A DNA stretch of 24,972 nt from Dehalococcoidia bacterium. Its GTDB lineage: Bacteria > Chloroflexota > Dehalococcoidia > JAENJB01. The stretch lies in contig JAENJB010000002.1 in assembly GCA_016844565.1 (NCBI GenBank), positions 1 to 24,972 of the forward strand. Reading direction: 5' to 3'. Every line of letters starts with the position of its first letter. Position 1 is the first letter of the stretch. The notes below the pieces were generated by a model. That model ran no database searches, was not told where the DNA came from, and was given only the letters and a program-made list of their open reading frames with translations. Of the stretch, positions 15,876 through 23,136 are shown piece by piece. The translations under genes were made by a program, and so were the position numbers.

Positions 15876-15891
15876 CCGGTCGAGGGACCGG
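15876..15891 (+). promoter_or_regulatory. Intercistronic hairpin between the catalytic and activator genes
   Basis: CCGGTC, a GAGG loop, and GACCGG give a perfect 6-bp stem in the 60-base gap between the large catalytic subunit and the first ATPase gene. There is no T-run, so it is not an intrinsic terminator. It could mark mRNA processing or set the ratio of catalytic to activator subunits. Confidence 0.45.
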
Positions 15892-15918
15892 ACAAATCCG
15901 AAGGGAGAAGAAATAGAA

Positions 15919-16683
15919 GTGATAACTGCTGGTATTGATGTAGGTTCCAAGACGGTGAAGGTAGTTATCCTTCAGGACGGAAAGATCCTAGCACGGAGCC
16001 TGGTGCTGACTGGTTTCGAGCAGGGCAAGGCTGCCGAGGAAGCCTTCGCATTGGCGCTCAAGCAGGCAGGACTCAGTGCCAAAGATATCCAGAAGGTCGT
16101 CGCTACCGGAGCCGGGCGGACCTCCGTCTCTTTTGCTACCGAGTCCGTCAGCGATGTTGCCGCCGATGCCAGGGGCGCGGTTTTCATCAATCCCAATGCC
16201 AGGACGGTCATTGATGTCGGTGCTGAAGAGGGCAGGGGCATCAGCACCGACACCAGAGGAAAGGTCATTGACTTCGCCGTCAATGAGAGGTGCGCTGCCG
16301 GGGCAGGAACCTTCACCGAGGCAATGTCCAGGGCCATAGAGGTGAAGCTGGAGGATATGGGCGAACTCTCTCTTAAGTCCACACAGGAAATACCTCTAAA
16401 CGCTCAATGCGCCGTGTTCGCAGAGTCCGAGGTGGTTTCCCTGGTGCATGCCAAGACCTCCAAAGAGGACATTGCCCGGGCGATCCACGATGGAATCTCC
16501 AACAGGATTGCCGCCATGGCCCGACGGGTGGGTGTGCAGAACGATATCGTTCTCATCGGCGGTGTCGCCAGGAATAAAGGCTTTGTGGCTTCTCTCAAGA
16601 GGCAACTTGAGGCAGATATCAAGATCCCGGATGAGCCGGAGTATGTCGGTGCTCTGGGAGCGGCAGTAATTGCCGCGAGCTAG
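15919..16683 (+). CDS. ATPase activator subunit of benzoyl-CoA reductase type (BcrD/BzdP-like)
   Basis: Actin-fold ATPase that couples ATP hydrolysis to electron transfer from ferredoxin to the catalytic subunits. The 254-residue protein starts TAGIDVGSKTVKVV, the phosphate-1 motif of the ASKHA fold, and has two conserved Cys, Cys125 (NERCAAGAGTF) and Cys164 (AQCAVFAESEV), that would bridge a [4Fe-4S] cluster with its partner. The second phosphate motif reads DVGAEEGRGIST rather than the GGQD form in the next gene; I associate this form with the BcrD/BzdP branch. It is somewhat short for that branch (about 280). The C-terminus has LIGGVARNKGFV. GTG 15919 follows AAGGGAGAAG. Confidence 0.82.
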   Translation: MITAGIDVGSKTVKVVILQDGKILARSLVLTGFEQGKAAEEAFALALKQAGLSAKDIQKVVATGAGRTSVSFATESVSDVAADARGAVFINPNARTVIDVGAEEGRGISTDTRGKVIDFAVNERCAAGAGTFTEAMSRAIEVKLEDMGELSLKSTQEIPLNAQCAVFAESEVVSLVHAKTSKEDIARAIHDGISNRIAAMARRVGVQNDIVLIGGVARNKGFVASLKRQLEADIKIPDEPEYVGALGAAVIAAS

Positions 16684-16715
16684 CAAGAGATAGGATTTAG
16701 CGAGGTAAGCAGAGA

Positions 16716-17606
16716 ATGACCACTCAGGTAGAGTACTGGCGCTGGACCGAGTCGAGATACACCAATCCGGAGGTGGATTGGAGGAAGGCCTCGACCATCA
16801 CCGCAGGGATCGATGTGGGCTCGGTGAGTTCTAAGGCTGCTGTTATGGCGGACAATGAGATTCTCGCCTATGGCCTGATGAGAACGGGCTCCAACAGTCC
16901 CGATAGTGCTTTGAACGCTATCAACAGGGCTATCGAGGGGACCGGCCTCACGATGAAGGACATCAAGTTCATCGTGGGTACGGGCTACGGCCGCATCAAC
17001 ATTCCTTTTGCCGGCAAGGCTATTACCGAGATCGCCTGCCACGCGCGGGGCGCAAACTACATCTGGGGGCCCGTCGTGAGGACTATTCTGGATATGGGCG
17101 GCCAGGACTGCAAGGCCATTCACTGCGATGAAAAGGGCAAGGTCACCGCGTTCTTGATGAACGATAAATGCGCCGCCGGCACCGGGCGAGGGATGGAGGT
17201 CTTTGCCGACCTTCTGCAGGTGCCCATCACTCAGGTGGGAGAGATGTCACTTCAGGTGGACAAGGAGCCGCCGCCGGTCAGCAGCACCTGTGTCGTCTTT
17301 GCCAAGTCGGAGGGTATCGGTCTGCTGCGCCAGGGCTGGTCCAAGAATATGGTGCTGGCCGCCTATTGCTCCGCCATGGCTCATCGTGTGGTGACCCTGC
17401 TGGAGCGCATCGGGATGGAGAAGGAATTCGTGCTGACGGGCGGCATATCCAAGAATATTGGTGTGGTCTCCAGGCTGGAGAAAGAGCTGGGTATTCAGGC
17501 TGTTCCGCTGCCGAAGGACCAGAAGTTCGACCCGCAGCTGGCCGGCGCCATTGGTGGCGCTCTCTTCGCTCGAGACCTGCTGGCCAAGTCACGGAAGGCT
17601 TTCTAG
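16716..17606 (+). CDS. ATPase activator subunit of benzoyl-CoA reductase type (BcrA/BzdQ-like)
   Basis: Second ATPase of the electron activator. The 296-residue protein carries about 30 residues rich in Trp, Tyr and Arg before the ASKHA fold begins at TAGIDVGSVSSKAAV. The phosphate-2 motif is the classical DMGGQDCKAI, and the cluster Cys are Cys152 (NDKCAAGTGRGME) and Cys192 (STCVVFAKSEG). LTGGISKNIGVV is the adenosine motif. Two unlike activators side by side suggest a heterodimer as in benzoyl-CoA reductase; 2-hydroxyacyl-CoA dehydratases normally use one activator as a homodimer (established). Length is near that of Azoarcus BzdQ (about 300). ATG 16716 has GAGGT upstream. The ferredoxin gene follows after 8 bases. 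Confidence 0.82.
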   Translation: MTTQVEYWRWTESRYTNPEVDWRKASTITAGIDVGSVSSKAAVMADNEILAYGLMRTGSNSPDSALNAINRAIEGTGLTMKDIKFIVGTGYGRINIPFAGKAITEIACHARGANYIWGPVVRTILDMGGQDCKAIHCDEKGKVTAFLMNDKCAAGTGRGMEVFADLLQVPITQVGEMSLQVDKEPPPVSSTCVVFAKSEGIGLLRQGWSKNMVLAAYCSAMAHRVVTLLERIGMEKEFVLTGGISKNIGVVSRLEKELGIQAVPLPKDQKFDPQLAGAIGGALFARDLLAKSRKAF

Positions 17607-17614
17607 AGGCGAGG

Positions 17615-17932
17615 ATGTTATCCAGGCTGGGTAGATTCTTCGTCCTTTCCACGAGCTACATCGCCAACTACGGGTACGCCGACGGCTCGGGCGAGTACTA
17701 TGTCAGCATAGACTCTGAGAAATGCAATGCCTGCGGTGAATGCATCCCGGCTTGCCCGATGCATATCTTTCAGGTGGAGGAAGACGATTACGGGGACATG
17801 GCGGCGGTGGTGAAAGAGTCACATCGTAAGAGCCTGAAGTACGTCTGCGCCCCATGCAAGCCAACCAGCGGGGTGCGTAATTTGCCCTGCCAGAAGGCCT
17901 GTAAACCCGGGGCCATAGTCCATTCCTGGTAG
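17615..17932 (+). CDS. 2[4Fe-4S] ferredoxin, probable electron donor to the reductase (BzdM-like position)
   Basis: A 105-residue ferredoxin. Cluster I uses the standard CxxCxxCxxxCP motif (Cys37, 40, 43, 47 in CNACGECIPACP). Cluster II is atypical: Cys78 and Cys81 (CAPC) are followed after ten residues by Cys92 and Cys96 (CQKACKPGAI), giving CxxCx10CxxxC with Lys replacing the usual Pro. An enlarged loop in one cluster motif is a feature of Alvin-type low-potential ferredoxins, the class reported for Thauera benzoyl-CoA reductase. About 35 residues precede the first Cys. ATG 17615 has AGAGG five bases upstream; the frame is open further upstream, but that part lies inside the activator gene. 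Confidence 0.82.
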   Translation: MLSRLGRFFVLSTSYIANYGYADGSGEYYVSIDSEKCNACGECIPACPMHIFQVEEDDYGDMAAVVKESHRKSLKYVCAPCKPTSGVRNLPCQKACKPGAIVHSW

Positions 17933-18003
17933 GTTCCTTGCCGCTTCTCTCATCTTGAATAGGGATGGGGTCAGTGGAGGGACTCGTCCTCATCGCTGCT
18001 TAC

Positions 18004-18032
18004 TTGACTGCTGCGTTTGTTTGCCCTAGAGT
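18004..18032 (+). promoter_or_regulatory. Candidate promoter for the second large catalytic subunit gene
   Basis: TTGACT (18004-18009), a 17-base gap and TAGAGT (18027-18032) match consensus at 5/6 and 4/6. They lie in the 143-base gap between the ferredoxin and the second BzdO-like gene, the widest gap inside the reductase operon. Suggestive only. Confidence 0.35.
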
Positions 18033-18075
18033 CTCAGTGGGTTTTGCGAAGTAATACCGGGCTGCTGTGATCGAT

Positions 18076-19389
18076 ATGTCAACGACGGTCAAGAGATACA
18101 TAACGAAACCACTTGAGTGTTGGGCAAAGGCCAAAGAGCTGAGGCTGGAGTACTACCGGCAGGTCAGTGAGGCGAAGAGCCAGGGCAAGCTCCTGGTCAC
18201 CGGCTCAGGCGATTCGGTAGTCACCTTGCCCGCCGGGCTGGGCGACTATGTGTTCTTTCAGGGCGAGCCCTACGGAGCGAGCATTGCCATGGACCCGGCG
18301 TTCTCCGAAGAGTGCTGTGAGGCAGTGGAAGCGCGTGGTTTTGCTCGAGACCTGTGTGCCTATATGAGGAACTTCTGGGGCTCGATGTTCTTGAATAAGT
18401 ACTACTTCGGTGGTGGTGGTTTCCCCAGGCCGGATTTTGGGTTGCCAGGCGGTTTTTGCGATACCCACATCAAGTGGTATCAGGTGGTGTGTGAGTACCT
18501 GGGCGTTCCCTTCTTCGGTATTGACATACCTGTAGGCGTCCCCGGGCAAAACGAGGAGGCCAAGGTGGCCTATCTGGCAGCTGAGATGAATGAGGCCATC
18601 GAGTGGATGAAGAAGCTCACCGGCCGCGACTACGACGACCAGAAACTCATCGAGGCGGCGAGGAACGAGTTCAAGAGCTCGGCTCTATGGGGCGAGGTGC
18701 TGGTCTGCAATCAGGCTATACCCGCGCCGCTGGACCAGCGTCAGATTTTCACCCTCTATATACTCAGCCTGCTGAGAAGACAGGAAAAGGAAACGGTGCG
18801 TTTCTATGAGATGCTCCTGGACGAAGTCAAAGATAGGGTGAAGGAGGGCATAGCCGCGCTGGCCACCGAGAGATACCGGGCTATGGAGGATAGCCAGCCG
18901 CCGTGGTATTTCCTGGAAATCTACAAGTACCTTGAGAAGTATGGCGTGGTGGTGGTCGGCTCGCATTACTCTTTCTTTCTCGGGGGCACTTTGAGCAGGA
19001 TGGCGGACGGCAGTCTGGGGCCGCCACGGACTCCCGACCAGCTCGGATGGCCCATGCAGACGAGGGAGGAAGTTCTCAGAGCCCTCGCCCGATGGTACAT
19101 CAGAAAGCCGACCATTCAGTGCTTCGGCCTGCCGGAAGTAAAGAGCCGACAGATGATTGAGTTGGTGAAAGGGTGGTATATTGATGGGGTGATCATGCAT
19201 CTCAATCGGGGTTGCGAAGGCACGGCGATGGGGCAGATGGAGAACCGTTTGGCACTGCTGAAGGCGGGAATACCGCTAATGACCTACGAGGGGAATATGG
19301 CGGACAGGCGGGAGTTCGACCAGGTGCAGACGCTGAAGAGAATTGATGCTTTCATGGAAAGCCAGGGGCTTTCCATGCTGGAAGTTTAG
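18076..19389 (+). CDS. Benzoyl-CoA reductase / 2-hydroxyacyl-CoA dehydratase family, larger catalytic subunit (BcrB/BzdO-like), copy 2
   Basis: A second large catalytic subunit, also 437 residues when started at ATG 18076. That start aligns residue for residue with the N-terminus of copy 1 (MSTTVKRYITKPL against MVTSIKKYQTRPL), so it is preferred over GTG 18067. The Shine-Dalgarno is weak. The cluster Cys are kept: Cys94 (ARDLCAYMRN), Cys128 (GGFCDTHIKW) and Cys380 (NRGCEGTAMGQ). Long blocks are identical to copy 1, including LPAGLGDYVFF and MTYEGNMADRREFD. Differences concentrate in residues 112-140 and 340-355, near the cluster Cys, as expected if substrate range differs. No second BcrC-like partner is present, so both copies may share the one at 13370. 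Confidence 0.82.
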   Translation: MSTTVKRYITKPLECWAKAKELRLEYYRQVSEAKSQGKLLVTGSGDSVVTLPAGLGDYVFFQGEPYGASIAMDPAFSEECCEAVEARGFARDLCAYMRNFWGSMFLNKYYFGGGGFPRPDFGLPGGFCDTHIKWYQVVCEYLGVPFFGIDIPVGVPGQNEEAKVAYLAAEMNEAIEWMKKLTGRDYDDQKLIEAARNEFKSSALWGEVLVCNQAIPAPLDQRQIFTLYILSLLRRQEKETVRFYEMLLDEVKDRVKEGIAALATERYRAMEDSQPPWYFLEIYKYLEKYGVVVVGSHYSFFLGGTLSRMADGSLGPPRTPDQLGWPMQTREEVLRALARWYIRKPTIQCFGLPEVKSRQMIELVKGWYIDGVIMHLNRGCEGTAMGQMENRLALLKAGIPLMTYEGNMADRREFDQVQTLKRIDAFMESQGLSMLEV

Positions 19390-19402
19390 ATAGAGCAGGT
19401 GC

Positions 19403-20611
19403 ATGATGGTAGACTTGGATATTCTGAAGGAACTTTCCCGGGCTACGCCGTCCAGGATTGTGCTCTTGGTGATTGATGGGTTGGGGGGGCTACCCCACCC
19501 GGCGACGGGCAAGACGGAGTTGGAAACAGCCAGCACCCCCAATCTTGATGGGCTTTGCCGGTGGGGTTCGTGCGGGCTCGTAGACCCCGTTGCCCAGGGT
19601 ATTACTCCCGGCAGTGCCCCCGGCCACATGGCGCTTTTCGGCTATGAGCCGGTGAAGTTCAGCATCGGGCGTGGGGTTCTGGAGGCTTTGGGAACGGGTT
19701 TTGACCTGCAAAACGGTGACGTGGCTGCCCGGGGCAACTTCTGCACTGTTGACGATAAGGGGGTGGTGACCGACCGCCGGGCCGGACGCCTGAGTACTGC
19801 CCGGAGCGCAGAGCTATGCCGTCTTCTGCAAGGTATCCGCATCGAAGGGGCCCAGGCTTCTGTGCTGCCGCTGATGGAGCACCGGTTTGCCGTAGTCTTC
19901 CGGGGAAAAGGGCTGGCGGCGCAGTTGAGCGGCTCTGACCCGCAGTTGGAGGGCAAGCCCCCGCGGGCCATAGTGGCGCAATCTGAAGCTTCTCAAAGAA
20001 CGGCGGGCCTGGTGCATCAATTCGTTTCCCGCTCGGCGGAGCTTCTGGCCGAGCATCATCCGGCCAACATGATACTCCTGCGGGGTTTCTCTCAGCGTCC
20101 CAATTTTCCGTCCATGGGTGAGGTCTTTAAGCTGAGGGCGGCAGCTATCGCTACCTATCCCATGTACCGCGGGCTGGCGAAGTTGGTAGGCATGACAGTT
20201 CTCGACGCCGGAATCACACTGCAGGATGAGCTGGCTACGCTGAGAAAGCACTTCAAGGATTTTGATTTCTTCTTCCTTCATGTCAAGAAGGCCGATTCGG
20301 CAGGAGAAGATGGCGACTTCGAGAGGAAGGTAAGAGCTATCGAAGAGGTTGACGCTATCTTGCCGGAGATTCTGGCATTGAAGCCGGAAGTTCTTATGAT
20401 TACCGGAGACCATTCGACACCTGCTGCAATAAAGAGTCACAGTTGGCACCCGGTGCCTTTCCTGCTCGCCTCGCAATGGTGTCGGTCGTCGACGGCAACG
20501 GTCTTCTCGGAGCGCGAATGCGCCCGGGGCGAGTTGGGGCGTTTCCCATCCGTTCAGGTGCTTACTCTCGCCCTTGCCCATGGCTTGAAATTGGACCGAT
20601 TCGGCGCGTAA
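19403..20611 (+). CDS. apgM: Cofactor-independent phosphoglycerate mutase, archaeal type (ApgM)
   Basis: Interconverts 3- and 2-phosphoglycerate in glycolysis/gluconeogenesis with a phosphoserine intermediate and metal ions. The 402-residue length fits ApgM and is shorter than GpmI (about 510). Motifs: LLVIDGLGGLP (metal Asp), STPNLDGL, the nucleophile Ser71 in GITPGSAPGHMALFGYEP, the HVKKADSAGEDGD metal cluster and GDHSTPAAIKSHSWHPVP near the C-terminus. ATG 19403 is taken; ATG 19406 is equally possible and is better spaced from AGG. It follows the second reductase subunit by only 13 bases and precedes tpiA by 10, so transcription from the reductase operon may run into this central-metabolism operon. 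Confidence 0.94.
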   Translation: MMVDLDILKELSRATPSRIVLLVIDGLGGLPHPATGKTELETASTPNLDGLCRWGSCGLVDPVAQGITPGSAPGHMALFGYEPVKFSIGRGVLEALGTGFDLQNGDVAARGNFCTVDDKGVVTDRRAGRLSTARSAELCRLLQGIRIEGAQASVLPLMEHRFAVVFRGKGLAAQLSGSDPQLEGKPPRAIVAQSEASQRTAGLVHQFVSRSAELLAEHHPANMILLRGFSQRPNFPSMGEVFKLRAAAIATYPMYRGLAKLVGMTVLDAGITLQDELATLRKHFKDFDFFFLHVKKADSAGEDGDFERKVRAIEEVDAILPEILALKPEVLMITGDHSTPAAIKSHSWHPVPFLLASQWCRSSTATVFSERECARGELGRFPSVQVLTLALAHGLKLDRFGA

Positions 20612-20621
20612 AGGAGAGAGA

Positions 20622-21380
20622 ATGAAGCGTTTCCCGGTGGCAGCGGGCAACTGGAAAATGAATACCACTGTGGAGGAGGCCGCAGCCCTGGCAAAGGAAC
20701 TGCGCGATAGGCTGGACCGCCTGGATGGCGTGGAGAAAATCGTTTGCCCGCCCTTTGTCTCACTGGTGCCTGTGAAGGGAATCATCACGGGCAGCTCCAT
20801 CAAGCTGGGAGCGCAGAATATGTATTTTCAGGAGAAAGGGGCGTTTACCGGCGAAGTCTCACCCACCATGCTTGCCGGCTTGTGCCAGTACGTCATCCTC
20901 GGCCATTCCGAGCGAAGGCAGTATTTCCATGAGGAGGATAGGCTGGTGAACCGGAAACTCAAGGCGGCTTTGAAGGCGGGGCTGGCGCCCATATTGTGCG
21001 TCGGCGAAAAGCTGGAGGACAGAGAGGGTGGGCGCACCGAGGAAGTGATTACCCGCCAAATCAGCGAGGGGCTGGCCGACATCCCAAACCCCGGGGACCT
21101 GGTTATTGCTTACGAGCCTATCTGGGCCATCGGCACCGGTAGGGCAGCTACCGCTTCGCAGGCTAACGAGACCATCGGTCTTATTAGAAGAGTGGTTGGC
21201 GGCCAGTGCGGTGGAGCCGTAGCGGAAGGTGTGCGCCTTCTCTACGGTGGCAGTGTCACCGCGGCCAATATCCTTGAGTTCGTCTCGCAATCTGAGATAG
21301 ACGGCTCGCTGGTTGGTGGCGCCAGTCTGAAAGCCGGGGATTTTACAAGCATCGCCGAGCAGACCGCCAGGGCAAAATAG
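20622..21380 (+). CDS. tpiA: Triosephosphate isomerase
   Basis: Interconverts dihydroxyacetone phosphate and glyceraldehyde 3-phosphate. The 252-residue protein shows AAGNWKMN (substrate Lys12), the catalytic His in YVILGHSERRQYF, the catalytic Glu in AYEPIWAIGTG with the flexible loop 6, and the phosphate-binding RLLYGGSVTAAN. All catalytic residues are present and the length is normal. ATG 20622 is preceded by AAGGAGAG. It lies 10 bases after apgM, and its TAG stop directly abuts the GTG of miaA. Confidence 0.97.
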   Translation: MKRFPVAAGNWKMNTTVEEAAALAKELRDRLDRLDGVEKIVCPPFVSLVPVKGIITGSSIKLGAQNMYFQEKGAFTGEVSPTMLAGLCQYVILGHSERRQYFHEEDRLVNRKLKAALKAGLAPILCVGEKLEDREGGRTEEVITRQISEGLADIPNPGDLVIAYEPIWAIGTGRAATASQANETIGLIRRVVGGQCGGAVAEGVRLLYGGSVTAANILEFVSQSEIDGSLVGGASLKAGDFTSIAEQTARAK

Positions 21381-22313
21381 GTGGGAATGAACCTTGTAGC
21401 CATTGTTGGGCCCACCGCCCTGGGGAAGAGTTCTCTCGCTTTGCATCTGGCCGGGTCCCTCTCCGGCGAGATTATCAACGCCGATAGCCGGCAAGTATAC
21501 CGTTGTCTCGATATCGGTACTGCCAAGCCGACCGGGGAAGATCAGGCACTTGTCCCCCACCATCTCCTCGACCTGGTGGACCCCGACCAGGATTTCAGCC
21601 TGGCCCTTTATCAGTCGCTGGCTTATCGGGCCGTCGAGGATGTCGCACGCCGCGGCAAACTGCCCTTCCTGGTGGGTGGTAGCGGCCTCTATGTCTGGTC
21701 GGTTCTTGCGGGCTGGAAATTGCCTGGGGTGCCTCCCAACCCAGAGCTTAGGGCCGAACTTCTGGACCAGGCCGAAAAGCGTGGCTACGAGGTTGTCTAC
21801 GCGGAGCTGCTTAAGGCCGACCCGGAGGCGGCCCGGCACATTGACCCGCGCAATGTCCGGCGGGTCATCAGGGCCCTGGAGGTGTGTCACTCCGGTACGC
21901 TCTTTTCGCGGGATCATGGCAGGAGAGGTGAGATTCCACCATCTACTCTTATCATCGGCTTGACGGCAAAGCGGGAAGAGTTGTATTGTAGGATTGACTC
22001 GAGGGTGGATGCCATGATGGAGCGGGGGCTGGAGGATGAGGTGCGGGAGTTGATAAAGAGGGGCTACCGCATCACTCTGCCTTCGATGTCGGGTATAGGT
22101 TACAGACAAATCGGCGCGTATCTTGAGGGGAAGCTAAGTTTGCCCTCGGCTGTCCAGCAAATGAAATTCGAGACCCATCGTTTTGCGCGCCATCAGTACG
22201 CATGGTTCAGGCCGGGAGACGAGCGGATTCACTGGATGGAAGCAGGCGCTGATGCAGAGAGGCTAGCTGAAGATTTGCTTCGCAGACATTTGGATCGAAA
22301 GGAATGCCCATGA
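21381..22313 (+). CDS. miaA: tRNA dimethylallyltransferase MiaA
   Basis: Adds a dimethylallyl group to A37 of tRNAs reading UNN codons. The 310-residue protein has the P-loop VGPTALGKSSLALHLA, the INADSRQVYRCLDIGTAKPT substrate loop, PHHLLDLVDPDQDFSLALYQ, the LVGGSGLY motif, DPRNVRRVIRALEV, and the C-terminal SMSGIGYRQI and RFARHQYAWFR motifs. GTG 21381 directly follows the tpiA stop and has AGGG 8 bases upstream; ATG 21387 is an alternative. Its TGA overlaps the dapF ATG in an ATGA junction. Confidence 0.96.
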   Translation: MGMNLVAIVGPTALGKSSLALHLAGSLSGEIINADSRQVYRCLDIGTAKPTGEDQALVPHHLLDLVDPDQDFSLALYQSLAYRAVEDVARRGKLPFLVGGSGLYVWSVLAGWKLPGVPPNPELRAELLDQAEKRGYEVVYAELLKADPEAARHIDPRNVRRVIRALEVCHSGTLFSRDHGRRGEIPPSTLIIGLTAKREELYCRIDSRVDAMMERGLEDEVRELIKRGYRITLPSMSGIGYRQIGAYLEGKLSLPSAVQQMKFETHRFARHQYAWFRPGDERIHWMEAGADAERLAEDLLRRHLDRKECP

Positions 22314-23133
22314 AATTCCTTAAGATGCAGGCGGCCGGTAATGATTTCGTGGTGGTTGACGCCCGGGGGATGAGGTGCAACTGGGCGGGCATGGCTAGCG
22401 CCATGTGTGATCGACACCTGGGGATCGGTGCGGACGGGCTGTTGCTGGTGCTGCCATCGAGGAAGGCCGATTATCGCATGCGCATGTTTAACCCGGATGG
22501 ATCTGAGGCGGAGAGCTGTGGCAACGGGCTGAGATGCTTTGCCAGGTACTTGAGAGAATTCGGGCTGGTTGCCGGTGGGAAGAACGAGATAAGGATTGAG
22601 ACCGCCGCCGGCATTAGAGTAGCCAAACCGAGGACGAGCAAGGGTCAGGTCCACCGGGTGAAGGTGAACATGGGTGAACCGAGGTTCACCCCGGAAGAGA
22701 TCCCGATTAGCCTCGACCATATACATTGCGGCGCTATAGTTGACATAATGCCTGGATTCAAGTTTCCATTGCTCGTCGCTGGCAGGGAGTTGGGTCTGAA
22801 TTTTGTTTCTATGGGCAATCCTCATGCGGTGTGTTTCCGGTGGAATGTCACCGGATATTCCCGAAGAGGACGAACTTTGAGGTAGCTAACATTTTGAATC
22901 GCCATGAGATGAAGGCCCGCGTGTGGGAAAGGGGAGTGGGGGAGACGCTGGCTTGCGGCACGGGTGCCTGTGCCATGGGAGTCGCCGCGCTGTTGTTGAA
23001 ACAGGTTGACAACCCTGTGGACATATTGCTTCCAGGCGGCACCCTGCGGGTGGAATGGTCTGGTGAGGGCGATGTTTGGCTGAGCGGGCCGGTGGAAACA
23101 GTCTTCGCCGGAGAATGGCCAGAAAAGAGGTGA
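22310..23133 (+). pseudogene. dapF: Diaminopimelate epimerase, broken by an internal frame-shifting loss near 22830-22840
   Basis: DapF interconverts LL- and meso-diaminopimelate for lysine and peptidoglycan synthesis. The first part begins KFLKMQAAGNDFVVVDARG and includes the catalytic Cys70 (EAESCGNGLRCFARY) and GLNFVSMGNPHAV. The frame then fails and runs to a stop near 22885. Family homology continues in another frame from about 22837 (VECHRIFPKRTNFEVANIL) through the second catalytic Cys (ETLACGTGACAMG) to TGA 23133. The roughly 15 residues usually found between NPHAV and the VE..H.FPKRTN motif are absent, so this looks like a deletion (length 1 modulo 3 if single), not a simple one-base slip. 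The two parts total about 271 residues against a usual 275-285. Start ATG 22310 overlaps the miaA stop, with AAAGGA 7 bases upstream. Confidence 0.85.
22837..22854 (+). repeat. Perfect inverted repeat at the dapF breakpoint
   Basis: CCGGTG (22837-22842), a 6-base loop, and CACCGG (22849-22854). It lies exactly where the dapF reading frame switches. Confidence 0.6.
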
Positions 23134-23136
23134 TTC

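Noticed and set aside
17168..17614. Large N-terminal domain on the ferredoxin
   Set aside because: The open frame upstream is the shadow of the BzdQ-like ATPase, with Gly/Arg/His-rich low-complexity composition; ATG 17615 has a ribosome-binding site and starts right after that gene.
20859..22109. 416-codon open frame on the minus strand opposite tpiA/miaA
   Set aside because: It runs antisense to two clear genes with complete catalytic motifs, shows no recognisable domain and has no ribosome-binding site context; typical GC-rich shadow.
22310..23133. Programmed ribosomal frameshift as explanation for dapF
   Set aside because: A frameshift would join frames but not supply the roughly 15 residues that are missing, and no slippery heptamer is evident at the join.
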